A stretch of 64,000 nucleotides of DNA, taken from contig WSYJ01000164.1 in assembly GCA_020186115.1 (NCBI GenBank), positions 744,001 through 808,000 on the forward strand, in the 5' to 3' direction. Source of the DNA: Histomonas meleagridis (Eukaryota > Parabasalia > Tritrichomonadida > Dientamoebidae). The notes beneath the pieces are model-generated. The model worked only from the letters and a program-made list of their open reading frames with translations. It made no database searches and was not told the DNA's origin. Shown piece after piece: positions 17,901 to 26,102 of this stretch. Positions within the stretch are counted from its first letter, which is position 1, and every line of letters starts with the position of its first letter. The position numbers and the translations under genes were made by a program.

Positions 17901-19011
17901 AAATATACAACAAAATACTAATCGAAATGAATATAATAATAACAATCATGAAATTCCACAACAATTTTTTAATCGATTTCGTCAAGAAGGAAATGGAACT
18001 CAAATGTATAATGTAAAACGAAATGATAATGAAACTCCACAACATGCATACCGCATAAATAATTATAATTATTATGGAAATAATCCTCATATTGAAGATA
18101 AAAATGAAAACGAAAATCGAAATTATCGAAATGATTACAGAGATAATCAAATGCAACGTAATGAATTTAAGCCACGAAATACTCATGACGTAGGATACAA
18201 TCAAAGAGGCGATAATTATCATAGAAGCGATGACTATCAACGAGATGATTACAACCAAAGAAATGATAGCATACAAAGAAGTGATAGTTTTAATCAAAGA
18301 AATGATAGTTATAACCAAAGAAATGATAGTTTTAATCAAAGAAATGATAGTTATAACCAAAGAAATGATAGTTATAATCAAAGAAATGATAGTATACAAA
18401 GAAATGATAGTATACAAAGAAATGATAGTTATAACCAAAGAAATGATAGTTTTAATCAAAGAAATGATAGTTATAGTCAAAGAAATGATAATTTTAGTCA
18501 AAGAAATGATAGTTACAGTAAAAGAAATGATAGTTATAATCAGAGAAATGATAGTTATAGTCAAAGAGACGATTATCCTCCGCGAGATAACCACAATCAA
18601 AGAATTGATGAATACCGAAGAATTGATAGTTATCCTCCGAGAGATAGTTACAAACAACGAAATGATAGTTATCCTCAGAGAGATAGTTTTGATCAACGAA
18701 ATGATAATTATCCTCAAAGGGATAGTTACAAACAACGAAATGATTATCCTCAGAGAGATAATTACAAACAAAGAGATGATTATCCTCCGAGAGATAGTTT
18801 TGATCAACGAAATGATAATTATCCTCAGAGAGATAATTACAAACAAAGAGATGATTATCCTCAAAGGGATAGTTACAAACGAAATGATTATCCCCAGAGA
18901 GATAATTACAATCCAAGAAATGATTACAGAGGTAAAAGAAGTGATCATATACAAAAAGATTCGCATCCGTATTATGGAGATAGAAGAGGATATTCTAGAG
19001 ATAGAAATTAG
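14911..19011 (+). CDS. Cyclin-fold protein with 14 AT-hook-like motifs and Arg/Asp/Asn repeat tail
   Basis: A 1366-residue protein. Residues 1-265 resemble a cyclin box of the transcriptional type (cyclin K/T/C-like), with ATAAYHIASKVFNQRFSYN and DILYEIDFNFSAPLPHDHV. Residues 300-480 are acidic. Residues about 505-886 hold 14 copies of (K/R)(R/K)GRK(P/Q), close to the AT-hook core, in a 20-40-residue repeat rich in KEE and SEKTEEETP. An acidic patch and an Asn-rich zone follow. From about 1090 to 1350 there are heptad repeats of the RNDSYNQ and YPQRDSYK types. The likely role is a cyclin partner of a transcription kinase, tethered to AT-rich chromatin through the hooks, with a tail suited to RNA or condensates. 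The repeats are also tandem at DNA level. Long frames on the opposite strand here are repeat shadows. Confidence 0.75.
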   Translation: MQAQKAQSFSTLPYLPNDVIHYALGLIKFFIKNTYFNPNIMVSTLYYFQKSYHPEASSDEIIFFSATAAYHIASKVFNQRFSYNFFLQDSTDSFHKIINKIRQDPQSINEYPFMRLLHIDFTYNFDIQKFNQYYSKALNQTEMDILYEIDFNFSAPLPHDHVQRFIYTFLHWHIIGIVGNATIQSFDKEITRLAADLLKFIMKFEVFYIVPSEVIALAVVNKAFDLKEIPIESPSSKHKWFEFLLPHYQRNFIQNTFREVDEKCDKYFKREKYQATISNASLQKWRFIPLEIQNSEEPPNCPPPPISLLDSLINFDETFEDLWNEHVPDIPPPETDLLYEIYENDEINQIGDPTEIVSSTKKVATDRRKFFEKLRIETVGELKGENIITHFNLDENSKSNLYEKLMSEPIEEIVEETEEREEEQYEVKEIEVKVEEKSEVTKESKNKVVQKKSKNVEEKQKGKKSKYTPKEETDKAEETKNKRRERKTKNSAKEETDKTEETPKKRGRKPKSAKEESEKTEEETPKKRGRKPRNAKEESEKTEEETPKKRGRKPRNAKEESEKTDKTEEEAPKRKGRKPRNAPKEETDKSEDIPPKNVVKEETPKRRGRKPQSVIKEESEKTEEETPKRRGRKPRNAPKEETDKSEDILPKNFVKEETPKRRGRKPQNVIKEESEKSDKTEEETPKRRGRKPQNVIKEESEKSDKTEEETPKRRGRKPKNAIKEETDKSEDIPTKNVVKEETPKRRGRKPQNVIKEESEKTEEETPKRRGRKPQNVIKEESEKTEEIPLKNVVKEEPIKTEEEIVPKRRGRKPKNAIKEETDKSEDIPPKNVVKEETPKRRGRKPQNVIKEESEKTEEIPQNNVVKEEPIKTEEENVPNKRGRKQITHINEEITIKEEEIKPNVTVKKEIKTEAIKEDDDEEIDIYAEDDNDKHEENETKTTVSNEENTSNQNEDVEDEDFEDLIVPRIIRRRPPSTPINRETSKHFGNLQNKTPDENIQQNTNRNEYNNNNHEIPQQFFNRFRQEGNGTQMYNVKRNDNETPQHAYRINNYNYYGNNPHIEDKNENENRNYRNDYRDNQMQRNEFKPRNTHDVGYNQRGDNYHRSDDYQRDDYNQRNDSIQRSDSFNQRNDSYNQRNDSFNQRNDSYNQRNDSYNQRNDSIQRNDSIQRNDSYNQRNDSFNQRNDSYSQRNDNFSQRNDSYSKRNDSYNQRNDSYSQRDDYPPRDNHNQRIDEYRRIDSYPPRDSYKQRNDSYPQRDSFDQRNDNYPQRDSYKQRNDYPQRDNYKQRDDYPPRDSFDQRNDNYPQRDNYKQRDDYPQRDSYKRNDYPQRDNYNPRNDYRGKRSDHIQKDSHPYYGDRRGYSRDRN
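16425..17570 (+). repeat. Coding tandem repeats for AT-hook-like motifs
   Basis: Within the cyclin-fold gene, blocks of about 60-130 bp repeat with high identity (AAGAGAAGAGGAAGAAAACC occurs many times). Each block encodes one KRRGRKP-type motif with acidic flanks. The DNA identity between blocks exceeds what protein constraint would need, so recent unequal exchange is likely and copy number may vary between strains. Confidence 0.8.
18240..18960 (+). repeat. Coding 21-bp repeats (RNDSYNQ heptads)
   Basis: The 3' part of the cyclin-fold gene is a tandem array with a period of 21 bp (AGAAATGATAGTTATAATCA and variants) up to about 18560, followed by longer mixed units encoding YPQRD and SYKQR. 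The array keeps one frame throughout, so it is under selection as protein or very young. Confidence 0.8.
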
Positions 19012-20169
19012 TCTGTAAGAGATTGTATAAAAGTAAAGTATGATGATTAAGAATAAAATATTTAAAAAAACAACAAATATTTTGTTTGATTTATTAGCCT
19101 GGTAAAAAAGGTTATCATATAATATTATATATTATTATTATTATTATATATTGTTTATATATTATATTATTTATATTGTTTGAATAAAAATATTATTTGT
19201 TTGATTTTGTCTGTTTTATTTGATGTTTTTGTGTGTTGATATGTATATTGATATTCATTAAAAATACGATATATTAATATATTTACAGATTAAAAAGAAA
19301 ATCCTAAATTCATATTTAAAATTGATTAAAATATTTTATATAAATCTAACATCTGATATTTATGATATCAATCATTTTTTATCAAATTACTTCATTCCTT
19401 TGTTTTAATAACATAATTTTTCTTTCACTTAAATGATTATCAATATTTCTATAATAATTATTTTTGTAATTATGTTACAATAAATTGAAAGATTTTTATA
19501 AAATTATTTTTATTAATTTACATAATCACATGATCCATAAATTTAAAATACAAGATTTTATTGTTTAATCTTTTTTAGTGTGTTGAGTCTTTTCGGAATA
19601 ATTCCAGATATATCTGAAAGATTTATTAACAATAATCTTTTCTTATTGTATTTTTTAATAACATGTAATGATTTGATAAATATTATCGTATTTTTATTAA
19701 TGATTTTATAATTTTATAATGATAAAAATTTTTCTTCATTAAGTCAGACATAATATTATATTTAAAGTACTTTAAATCAAAACGCTGCAATAAAAACTGA
19801 TTAAATAAAAAAATTATTTATTTTATTGGTTTTAATGATTTATATATTATAAGCATCCATATGTTTAAATGCCATGTACAAATTTGAATTTCCAAAAACA
19901 CATATTAATCAAACAAAATACATGTAAATTAAGTATTTTTTTTTTATGTTTATGAAGTATTTGAATAATTTTAAACATAACATATTTTCAATTGAACATG
20001 GAAATTATTTAATTAAATTCCATTCTTGTTTATGAAACGTTTTTTGTTACATTCATAAAAAATGTTGTATCCATTTTATTTAAAAGCAAATATTATTAAT
20101 GCAATATCAATACAAGCATTTGAAATAAATTATTAAAATGGTTCCCGAATTTGGTTGAAAATCCTGCTG

Positions 20170-20430
20170 GCTGCAACTAGTATATTATCAAAGAAAGTTT
20201 GATCATTACATGTAGTAAAATTAAAAAGTATTTACTGTATTAATATCGATTCCTTTTTGTCTAAGAATTAACTTCATAATTTTAAGATTTTTTGCAGCAT
20301 AAATTAAAACTTTAAATATTATTATGAAATATGAAAATATATAGATAAATTTTAAATAAAACATAAAAAAAAATTGTTGGCTTTGATGTCAATATCTTTT
20401 TGATCTAGAACACAACTAAACCGATATAAA
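20170..20430 (-). pseudogene. Ankyrin-repeat remnants
   Basis: On the minus strand, pieces such as KNLKIMKLILRQKGIDIN (about 20300-20240) and LDQKDIDIKAN (about 20420-20380) match the end of trichomonad ankyrin units (EIVKLLLxQKGIDIN). Frames are broken by stops and shifts. They are leftovers of a DUF3447/ankyrin family gene. Confidence 0.5.
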
Positions 20431-20671
20431 TATTTTTTCAGCTAAACATAAGAGGTGCAATAATTACAATACTAAATATTGTATGAATTCTTTTTTTCTT
20501 GAATTTAAGATAAAAAAAGAAATTTTCAGGTCATTTCCTTCCTATAAAAAAATAATTAATAAAGATTATGTTTCCAATTCTTACTATTTCATTAATAATA
20601 TCTATAATATAGGTTCCATGAATATTATTCATCGAAGATCTAATCTCTTTTTTATAAATTTTTTAATTTGC

Positions 20672-20830
20672 TCACAATGATTCAATTAATTTTAAAATCG
20701 CTTTGTTGAACTTCATTATCATTCGATTTCTAAGTGTTGAATCTTTGATCCAAGATGCCGTTTTTCCTGACAATGCCAATAGTACCTCAAATGAATCTTT
20801 AAAAAAAGTCCAAAAAATAATACAAATGAA
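20672..20830 (-). pseudogene. C-terminal fragment of an unidentified gene
   Basis: An open minus-strand stretch ends at the TGA at 20672-20674. It reads SFEVLLALSGKTASWIKDS followed by TLRNRMIMKFNKAILKLIESL. The amino-acid mix (Trp, Gly, Arg) is richer than expected for random AT-rich DNA, so it was probably coding. No start codon and no recognisable domain were found. Confidence 0.3.
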
Positions 20831-21090
20831 TTTTTGAGTTTTCCTTTAAACTATCGAATCAGTCGAATCATCATACACTAATACTGATTTATTTTAGAAG
20901 TTTACGATCATTATTGATTGAAACGATTTTCTGTGATTATTTGGTCTGTGTTACACAAGTCGAAGCGATCGTTTCTTCATTTAATTTTCTCATCGTTCCA
21001 TTCAATGGCCGAAGTTTTTCAAGTCAAAACGATTATTCCACATTTAAATTTCACAGTCCGGTGTTTACTATTTTTTTATTTGTATTTCAT

Positions 21091-22545
21091 TTAACCGTTT
21101 TTCTTTTTTTCTTTTGACAACGAAATCTTCATTAACTCTGTTGTTGACGGAGGTTCCTGCAAATCCAAAATCAGCTTCTGTAACTTGGGCACAGGTATAT
21201 AATAGTAACCGATATTCTGGAATCTCTGTATCGTCTTCAGCAATGCATAGCACTCGACGCACTTCTTAAAGTTAATCAGCCCTTCGATTCTGTTTGGGTA
21301 TGTTTCTTGGACATACTTCAAGTCCTTTTGGAAGCATCCGATGAATGGCACGCATGGCTCAACAGCCTTCGCGATAATCGCTCTATACGCGCCGTAGTCG
21401 TCAGAGAAGTCGCAGATTTGGAACAGTTTGTCCATCAGTGCCTTCTTCTGTGGCTTTGTTTTGCCGATCACTTTCATCGTTTTGTACAATCGCTTCACAG
21501 ACGCGTGGTTAAGCCCGCAACAAACACTAAACAGCCCGTGGTAGTTGTGTATCTTTTCGAATTCGGTCGCTACGTCGACCCAATACTTATACACATGTGC
21601 CCTCTCTCGTGAATTTGCACCATTTAATACAGTTAATGATACATATCCAGAGAAGATATCGAACATACGGATAAGTTCGTTGAGTTTGTGAGTGCCTTGT
21701 TTGTTATCGAACCAAATCGCTTCCAATAATTCATTCGGTTCAATGCGTCGGAATAAGTCTGAATGTAGCAACGTGAACTGTCGTGAGACTTCTTCGGGAT
21801 TGAAGATCTGGATTGAGGTCCATTTGTCCTCTTTAATTCGAGGTAAGATCGGATCGGGCATTTCACGTTTCGTGACAACAGGCTTGCTGCCTGACCCCGT
21901 AAAACGATTAATTTCACTGGTGACGATCTTATATTGGTTGGATTGATGGGCTTCATCAAGAGTCTCATCACGAATAAAGGCTGAGAACTTGAGAAGTCCT
22001 GTGACCATGTTGTCGTCCTTGAAGTGGAGGGTGGACATGTTGAGCCATGAGCTTAGAACTCGAATAATTCTGATTTGAATTTGATTGAGTGAATTAGCTG
22101 ACGTAATATTGATGTCAGGAACGTTGAGGGGAACTGTGTATCGGGTAATAAGCATGGATAATAATAGTTGAGGACGCATGTAACAAACAAAGGTTTGAAG
22201 AAATTGACGCTGGAAATCTAGACCTGTATCTGGATCTGTAAGAACAAGAAAGAGTTGAACAATTGAAGCTGCAGAGATCTTACCTGTTTCAGGATTAATA
22301 ACATATTCTTTTGGATCTTTGGGGACTGCAAAATTAACCTCTTTGACCAGGTTAAGTTCGTCGGGTGTAAGCCCTAGTTCTTCGTAAAGCTGCTTAAGAA
22401 AGGTTTCGCGTTCGATATCTTTGGTCTTTAAAGGATTAATGGGAATACCTGTCTTGTTATTAAAATTTATAGTACCACGTTTTGTACGAAAGTTTAAAGG
22501 GTGATCATGGTCAAAGAAGGCTGATTCTGTAGGGGATCTTTGCAT
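21091..22545 (-). CDS. RasGEF-domain guanine nucleotide exchange factor
   Basis: A 484-residue protein from ATG 22545. Residues 60-175 resemble the Ras exchanger motif (KISAASIVQLFLVLTD, FLQTFVCYMRPQLLL). Residues 240-470 form the CDC25-type catalytic domain: VSRQFTLLHSDLFRRIEPNE, then RERAHVYKYWVDVATEFEKI, the helical hairpin HNYHGLFSVCCGLNHASVKRL, and PCVPFIGCFQKDLKYVQ. These are the expected landmarks of exchange factors that load GTP onto Ras-like proteins. There is no lipid-binding or cyclic-nucleotide domain, so the trigger is not evident. Part of the catalytic domain (about 21230-21600) is distinctly richer in G and C than the N-terminal half. Confidence 0.9.
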   Translation of the reverse strand: MQRSPTESAFFDHDHPLNFRTKRGTINFNNKTGIPINPLKTKDIERETFLKQLYEELGLTPDELNLVKEVNFAVPKDPKEYVINPETGKISAASIVQLFLVLTDPDTGLDFQRQFLQTFVCYMRPQLLLSMLITRYTVPLNVPDINITSANSLNQIQIRIIRVLSSWLNMSTLHFKDDNMVTGLLKFSAFIRDETLDEAHQSNQYKIVTSEINRFTGSGSKPVVTKREMPDPILPRIKEDKWTSIQIFNPEEVSRQFTLLHSDLFRRIEPNELLEAIWFDNKQGTHKLNELIRMFDIFSGYVSLTVLNGANSRERAHVYKYWVDVATEFEKIHNYHGLFSVCCGLNHASVKRLYKTMKVIGKTKPQKKALMDKLFQICDFSDDYGAYRAIIAKAVEPCVPFIGCFQKDLKYVQETYPNRIEGLINFKKCVECYALLKTIQRFQNIGYYYIPVPKLQKLILDLQEPPSTTELMKISLSKEKKKNG

Positions 22546-24302
22546 ATCAACTTCTGAACGCTTGTTTGAATTGAGGGAAACGGTTTATGACTAGCGAAAT
22601 TTCTCAGAAAAATGGTTTACATAATCGTTTTCGGCTCAATTATTTTGTGAAACGCTGGTCAAACTTCGAAACAAATTCCGAAAAAAGATCTGTTTTAAAT
22701 TGATTTATTAAATAAAACATTTGTTGTAAGCGTGAGTGGAAGGGTATGTAATACTCCTATTATGTTTCTTCGGATCTAGGATTGCTCGTTTGTGGAAAAA
22801 TAAAAAAGATTTTATGATTGACAAATGTTTTGAGAGGTTGAAAAAATGTCAACGTTCAAAAAATACTGTCCCTTTCAAATCATGGCGGAAGCATTGTTTT
22901 CGTTCCCTCAGCAAAAAGAATGAAAAATAAAGAAATGATCTTGTGGCGTAATGAGAAATCGATATTGTTACATGTGTTTGTATGATTATGTTAAAAAATG
23001 AAGACACTTTTGTGTCATTTTACGATTTTGTAAACCATATAAAAATTTCTTATCTAAGTATTAATACAATTTTGAGGTATACTATCAAAATTCATAAATT
23101 TGGATGACGTTATCCAAATTTCAATGCCTTGAAACATTTCCTGATTGAATTTGCAATTTTACAACGACGTTTTTGAGATGATGAATTCTCTTTGTTCGCC
23201 AAACAAAATAAGAATTTTTCCATTTGATTCTGATATAATTAAAAATGATTTTATTACAATCGAAATTACATTGTATGATCCATTTTTATATACTTTTGTA
23301 AAATAACATGATGTAGTTCCCTGCAACATTTGTTGTAGTTAAAGATGCTACTTTTGCTCTGTAAAAGCTTATTCATCATACTCAAAATTGGTTAGGTTTG
23401 TAACTCATATTTGTACCAAAAATATTTTTCTTGAGATATCTCATTTTATCAATCAAGATATAATGAAACAATTGATGTTTATTTGGATTGTTTATTTTGA
23501 GTCGAAGTTTGTGATAAAGAGTTGGTTGAATTGAGATTAAACAACTTGAACCGAAACCTCATATTTCCATTATATCTAAAAATTTCGAAAGACATAATGC
23601 TAAATAGTATATTAACTTTTGTCCATTGACCTTTAAATGAATTTTGTTTTTGAGAAAAGTTGAAAAACACATTTTTATAAATCAGATATGTAAGTTTTTC
23701 ATATAAGAAATTGCCAGATTAACAATAATTATTGGGGAAAAAATTGTTTTGAAAATTTAATGATCCAAAAATTGATTTGAGTATAAAAAATTTCTTAAAT
23801 TAGATACAAGAAAGCAAGTTATGGTGATGACCATATTTTTATCATTTTATTCATTTTTAATAAGGAATATAGAGTTTTTTGTTCAGCGGCATGATTCAAT
23901 GTACGTTAAATAAGGGATTTCGGACTGTAAATTGAATTTCCTCGAACCCTTTTTTTCATTGAAAATTGTTTACAACCAGATTTAACATTAACCAGATTTA
24001 ACCCCTTTTGTTCAGATTTATTTCAAAAATTGAATTTTTTTTTCGAACACATTTATTTTCTGTTTTAGTGAAATTTGATTTATTTTCAAGCTTAATTATT
24101 TTTATTCACATATTATATATAACAATAAAATTATAAATTTTATTATTTCATTGGTTTTTTTCAAGAAATTTTGATTTTGACAACCAACGATATTCATTAT
24201 TTAAAAACGGATTTAAAAGATACCCAAAAATTGTTGGCCATTGAAATATTTGAGGCTAATCGTTTCAAAAAGTGAAAATAATTTGGGTTGTCCATTTTCC
24301 AA
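22546..24302. other. 1.75-kb spacer between the RasGEF and CH-domain genes
   Basis: The region holds the divergent promoters of the two flanking genes. A frame at 22736-22930 lacks a useful ATG (it opens at GTG) but encodes a basic stretch with CFERLKKCQRSKN and PFKSWRKHCFRSL that might be a gene remnant. From 23000 to 24250 I see only AT-rich sequence without coding look, RNA fold or clear repeats. Confidence 0.4.
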
Positions 24303-25604
24303 ATGTCGACAAGGCCAAAGGAAATGGGCATTTATGCCGACCTTGCTCAAAAACGTGCTGCAAGCTATGATGTAGCTCTTGAAGGAAGAGTACGTGCCTG
24401 GATGGAAGGAATCATCGGAAGAAAAATACCAGGAAATCTTAGAGAAGCTTTAATGGATGGTACTATTCTTTGCGAATTAATCAATAGGCTATCTCCAGGA
24501 ATGATTCCTCGTATTCATCAATCACCAATTGTTATGTTCAGAAGAGAAAACTTTGGTGCTTTCCAAAACGCTTGTGTTAAACTTGGATGCAAAGATAACG
24601 AAACATGCGTTTTCGAAGATGTTTATGATAATCGCAATATGGGCTTGTTCTTAACCAATATGGTTGCTCTTGCACGTAATGTTCAATACAAGCCAGGCTA
24701 TCGTGGTCCAATCCTTCCAGATGCAGCACACCAAAGTGAAGCTAATAGATCACATTTCACAAAGGAACAAATCGATAGAACTGCATGCATGCCAACAAAA
24801 CTTGATGAAGCAAACATGCAAGCACAAAAGGCCAAAGATGCAGGTCGATACACCAGCCATGGTGTTTTAATGAACCCACAAGAGCATGAATATCATGGAC
24901 AAAAATTCAAAGAAGATTCTTCTTTCTATGGACCAACAGGCGGTGCTTATTCCAGCGTTAAAGCTCCACCACCATCAAATGCCCCACGTTCCGGCGGTCT
25001 CAAACCACAACAATATACCCCACCATCATCAACCCCAAGCTACCAACAATCCAAACCAGCTCCTTCATATCAATCAAAGCCATCAGGAGGAGGATTAAAG
25101 CCACAACAATATACCCCACCATCATCAACTCCAAGCTATCAACAATCCAAACCAGCTCCTTCATATCAATCTAAGCCAGCTCCATCATATCAATCCAAGC
25201 CAGCGCCATCTTACCAATCCAAACCAGCACCTTCTTACCAATCGAAGCCAGCACCATCATATCAATCCAAACCAGCTCCTTCATATCAATCGAAGCCAAC
25301 TCCTTCATATCAATCCAAGCCTTCACCGCAACAGGAATGCAGATCAACTGCGGGTGGTGTAAATAATCTCAAGAACATGTACAACCGCGGTACAACAAAT
25401 AACAACAACAAGACAGAAAACCTCGGTGGACGCACAGTACCAAATCCCCCAAGTTCATACAATAAGCCACGTGCCTACATCGGAACTTATCAGGACGAGG
25501 CTATGAAACAAGCAGAGTATGCAAAGCAAGCGGGAAGATATTCAGAACACGGAGTTATTATGAACCCGCACGAAAACGAGTTCCATGGACAAAAGTGGCG
25601 GTAA
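24303..25604 (+). CDS. Calponin-homology (transgelin/calponin-like) actin-binding protein
   Basis: The product is 433 residues from ATG 24303 (MSTRPKEMGIYADLAQK); an upstream TTG extension is unlikely. Residues 20-145 form a type-3 CH domain, with VRAWMEGIIGRKIPGNLREA, LMDGTILCELINRLSPGMI and VFEDVYDNRNMGLFLTNMVAL. A calponin-type motif, GRYTSHGVLMNPQEHEYHG, follows near residue 190. A linker of about nine PAPSYQSK octads spans about residues 255-345. A second motif, GRYSEHGVIMNPHENEFHG, ends the protein. Calponin motifs bind along actin filaments, so two of them on a stretchable linker suggest bundling or stabilisation of actin. The octad array is also a DNA-level repeat (25080-25320). Confidence 0.9.
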   Translation: MSTRPKEMGIYADLAQKRAASYDVALEGRVRAWMEGIIGRKIPGNLREALMDGTILCELINRLSPGMIPRIHQSPIVMFRRENFGAFQNACVKLGCKDNETCVFEDVYDNRNMGLFLTNMVALARNVQYKPGYRGPILPDAAHQSEANRSHFTKEQIDRTACMPTKLDEANMQAQKAKDAGRYTSHGVLMNPQEHEYHGQKFKEDSSFYGPTGGAYSSVKAPPPSNAPRSGGLKPQQYTPPSSTPSYQQSKPAPSYQSKPSGGGLKPQQYTPPSSTPSYQQSKPAPSYQSKPAPSYQSKPAPSYQSKPAPSYQSKPAPSYQSKPAPSYQSKPTPSYQSKPSPQQECRSTAGGVNNLKNMYNRGTTNNNNKTENLGGRTVPNPPSSYNKPRAYIGTYQDEAMKQAEYAKQAGRYSEHGVIMNPHENEFHGQKWR

Positions 25605-26102
25605 GTAAACAAAAATTCTTGTCCTAAAACAACTTTTTGAACGATTCAACACTTTTTTGATATTTTACAATTTAAGTAATTCATTCAATTTTTGAAAGTG
25701 CAAAATAATGTCATTTCATTTTACTTTGAAGCGAGGACACATTAAAGAAGACAGGAATTTCATTTATAACTTTATTTGGAAATTATTTTATACAGCACTT
25801 ATTCATGCATCTGAATAGAAATTGCCAAATTACTTCTTGATCAAAAAGGAATTGATATTTATATCTTATGTTTAATATATTTTTCAATAATAGAATGTTT
25901 AAAGATTATATTTGGAAATTGCTTTGAATATGTTATACGGCACTTGACTGTGTATTACAATTGGTTTTGAAAAAACTAAGGAGTTATTTGAATAATAATT
26001 ATTGGAGTCCACTTAATTTTTTTTATCATGATTTAACTTATATTCTTTTTTTTTTTCTTTTTGAATTTGAAACAAGGTGCCCCAGTTTGGCACGATAGAT
26101 AA
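25605..26102 (+). pseudogene. Spacer with ankyrin-repeat remnant
   Basis: Plus-strand text at about 25770-25865 reads TALIHASE, then after a one-base shift EIAKLLLDQKGIDIYI, a decayed ankyrin unit. It is followed by the same kind of AT-rich insert seen at 28.6-29.7 kb (ATATTTGGAAATTGC before a second ACGGCACTTG start). The last 100 bp form the promoter of the Sel1-kinase gene, with ACGATAG at 26092-26098 only 4 bp from its ATG. Confidence 0.5.
26092..26098 (+). promoter_or_regulatory. ACGATAG core-promoter motif
   Basis: ACGATAG lies 4 bp before the ATG of the Sel1-kinase gene. The same heptamer (as the reverse complement CTATCGT) precedes the minus-strand genes starting at 41119 and 30679 and the small frame at 33362. 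MYB-bound core elements of this type are described for Trichomonas vaginalis; the assignment here is by resemblance. Confidence 0.45.

Larger units (their letters stand above)
19012..21090. other. 2-kb gene-poor AT-rich region
   Basis: After the cyclin gene the DNA is extremely AT-rich. From about 19120 to 19180 it is a near-simple TAT/TTA tract. Two kinds of coding debris are visible on the minus strand, listed separately: ankyrin-type pieces around 20170-20430 and an unknown C-terminal fragment at 20672-20830. A weaker run of sense codons lies near 19558-19690, also minus. No intact gene is present. Confidence 0.5.

Noticed and set aside
16113-18966. Long minus-strand frames (415, 368 and 140 codons) opposite the cyclin-fold gene
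   Set aside because: They are by-products of tandem coding repeats with strong codon bias on the other strand. Their translations are low-complexity Ser/Phe or Ile/Ser runs with no start context.
19120-19180. Possible origin or matrix-attachment element in the TAT/TTA tract
   Set aside because: Simple AT tracts are common here and nothing else supports a function.
22736-22930. 64-codon plus-strand gene
   Set aside because: It opens only at GTG, has no promoter-like motif and no clear family; mentioned as a possible remnant in the spacer.
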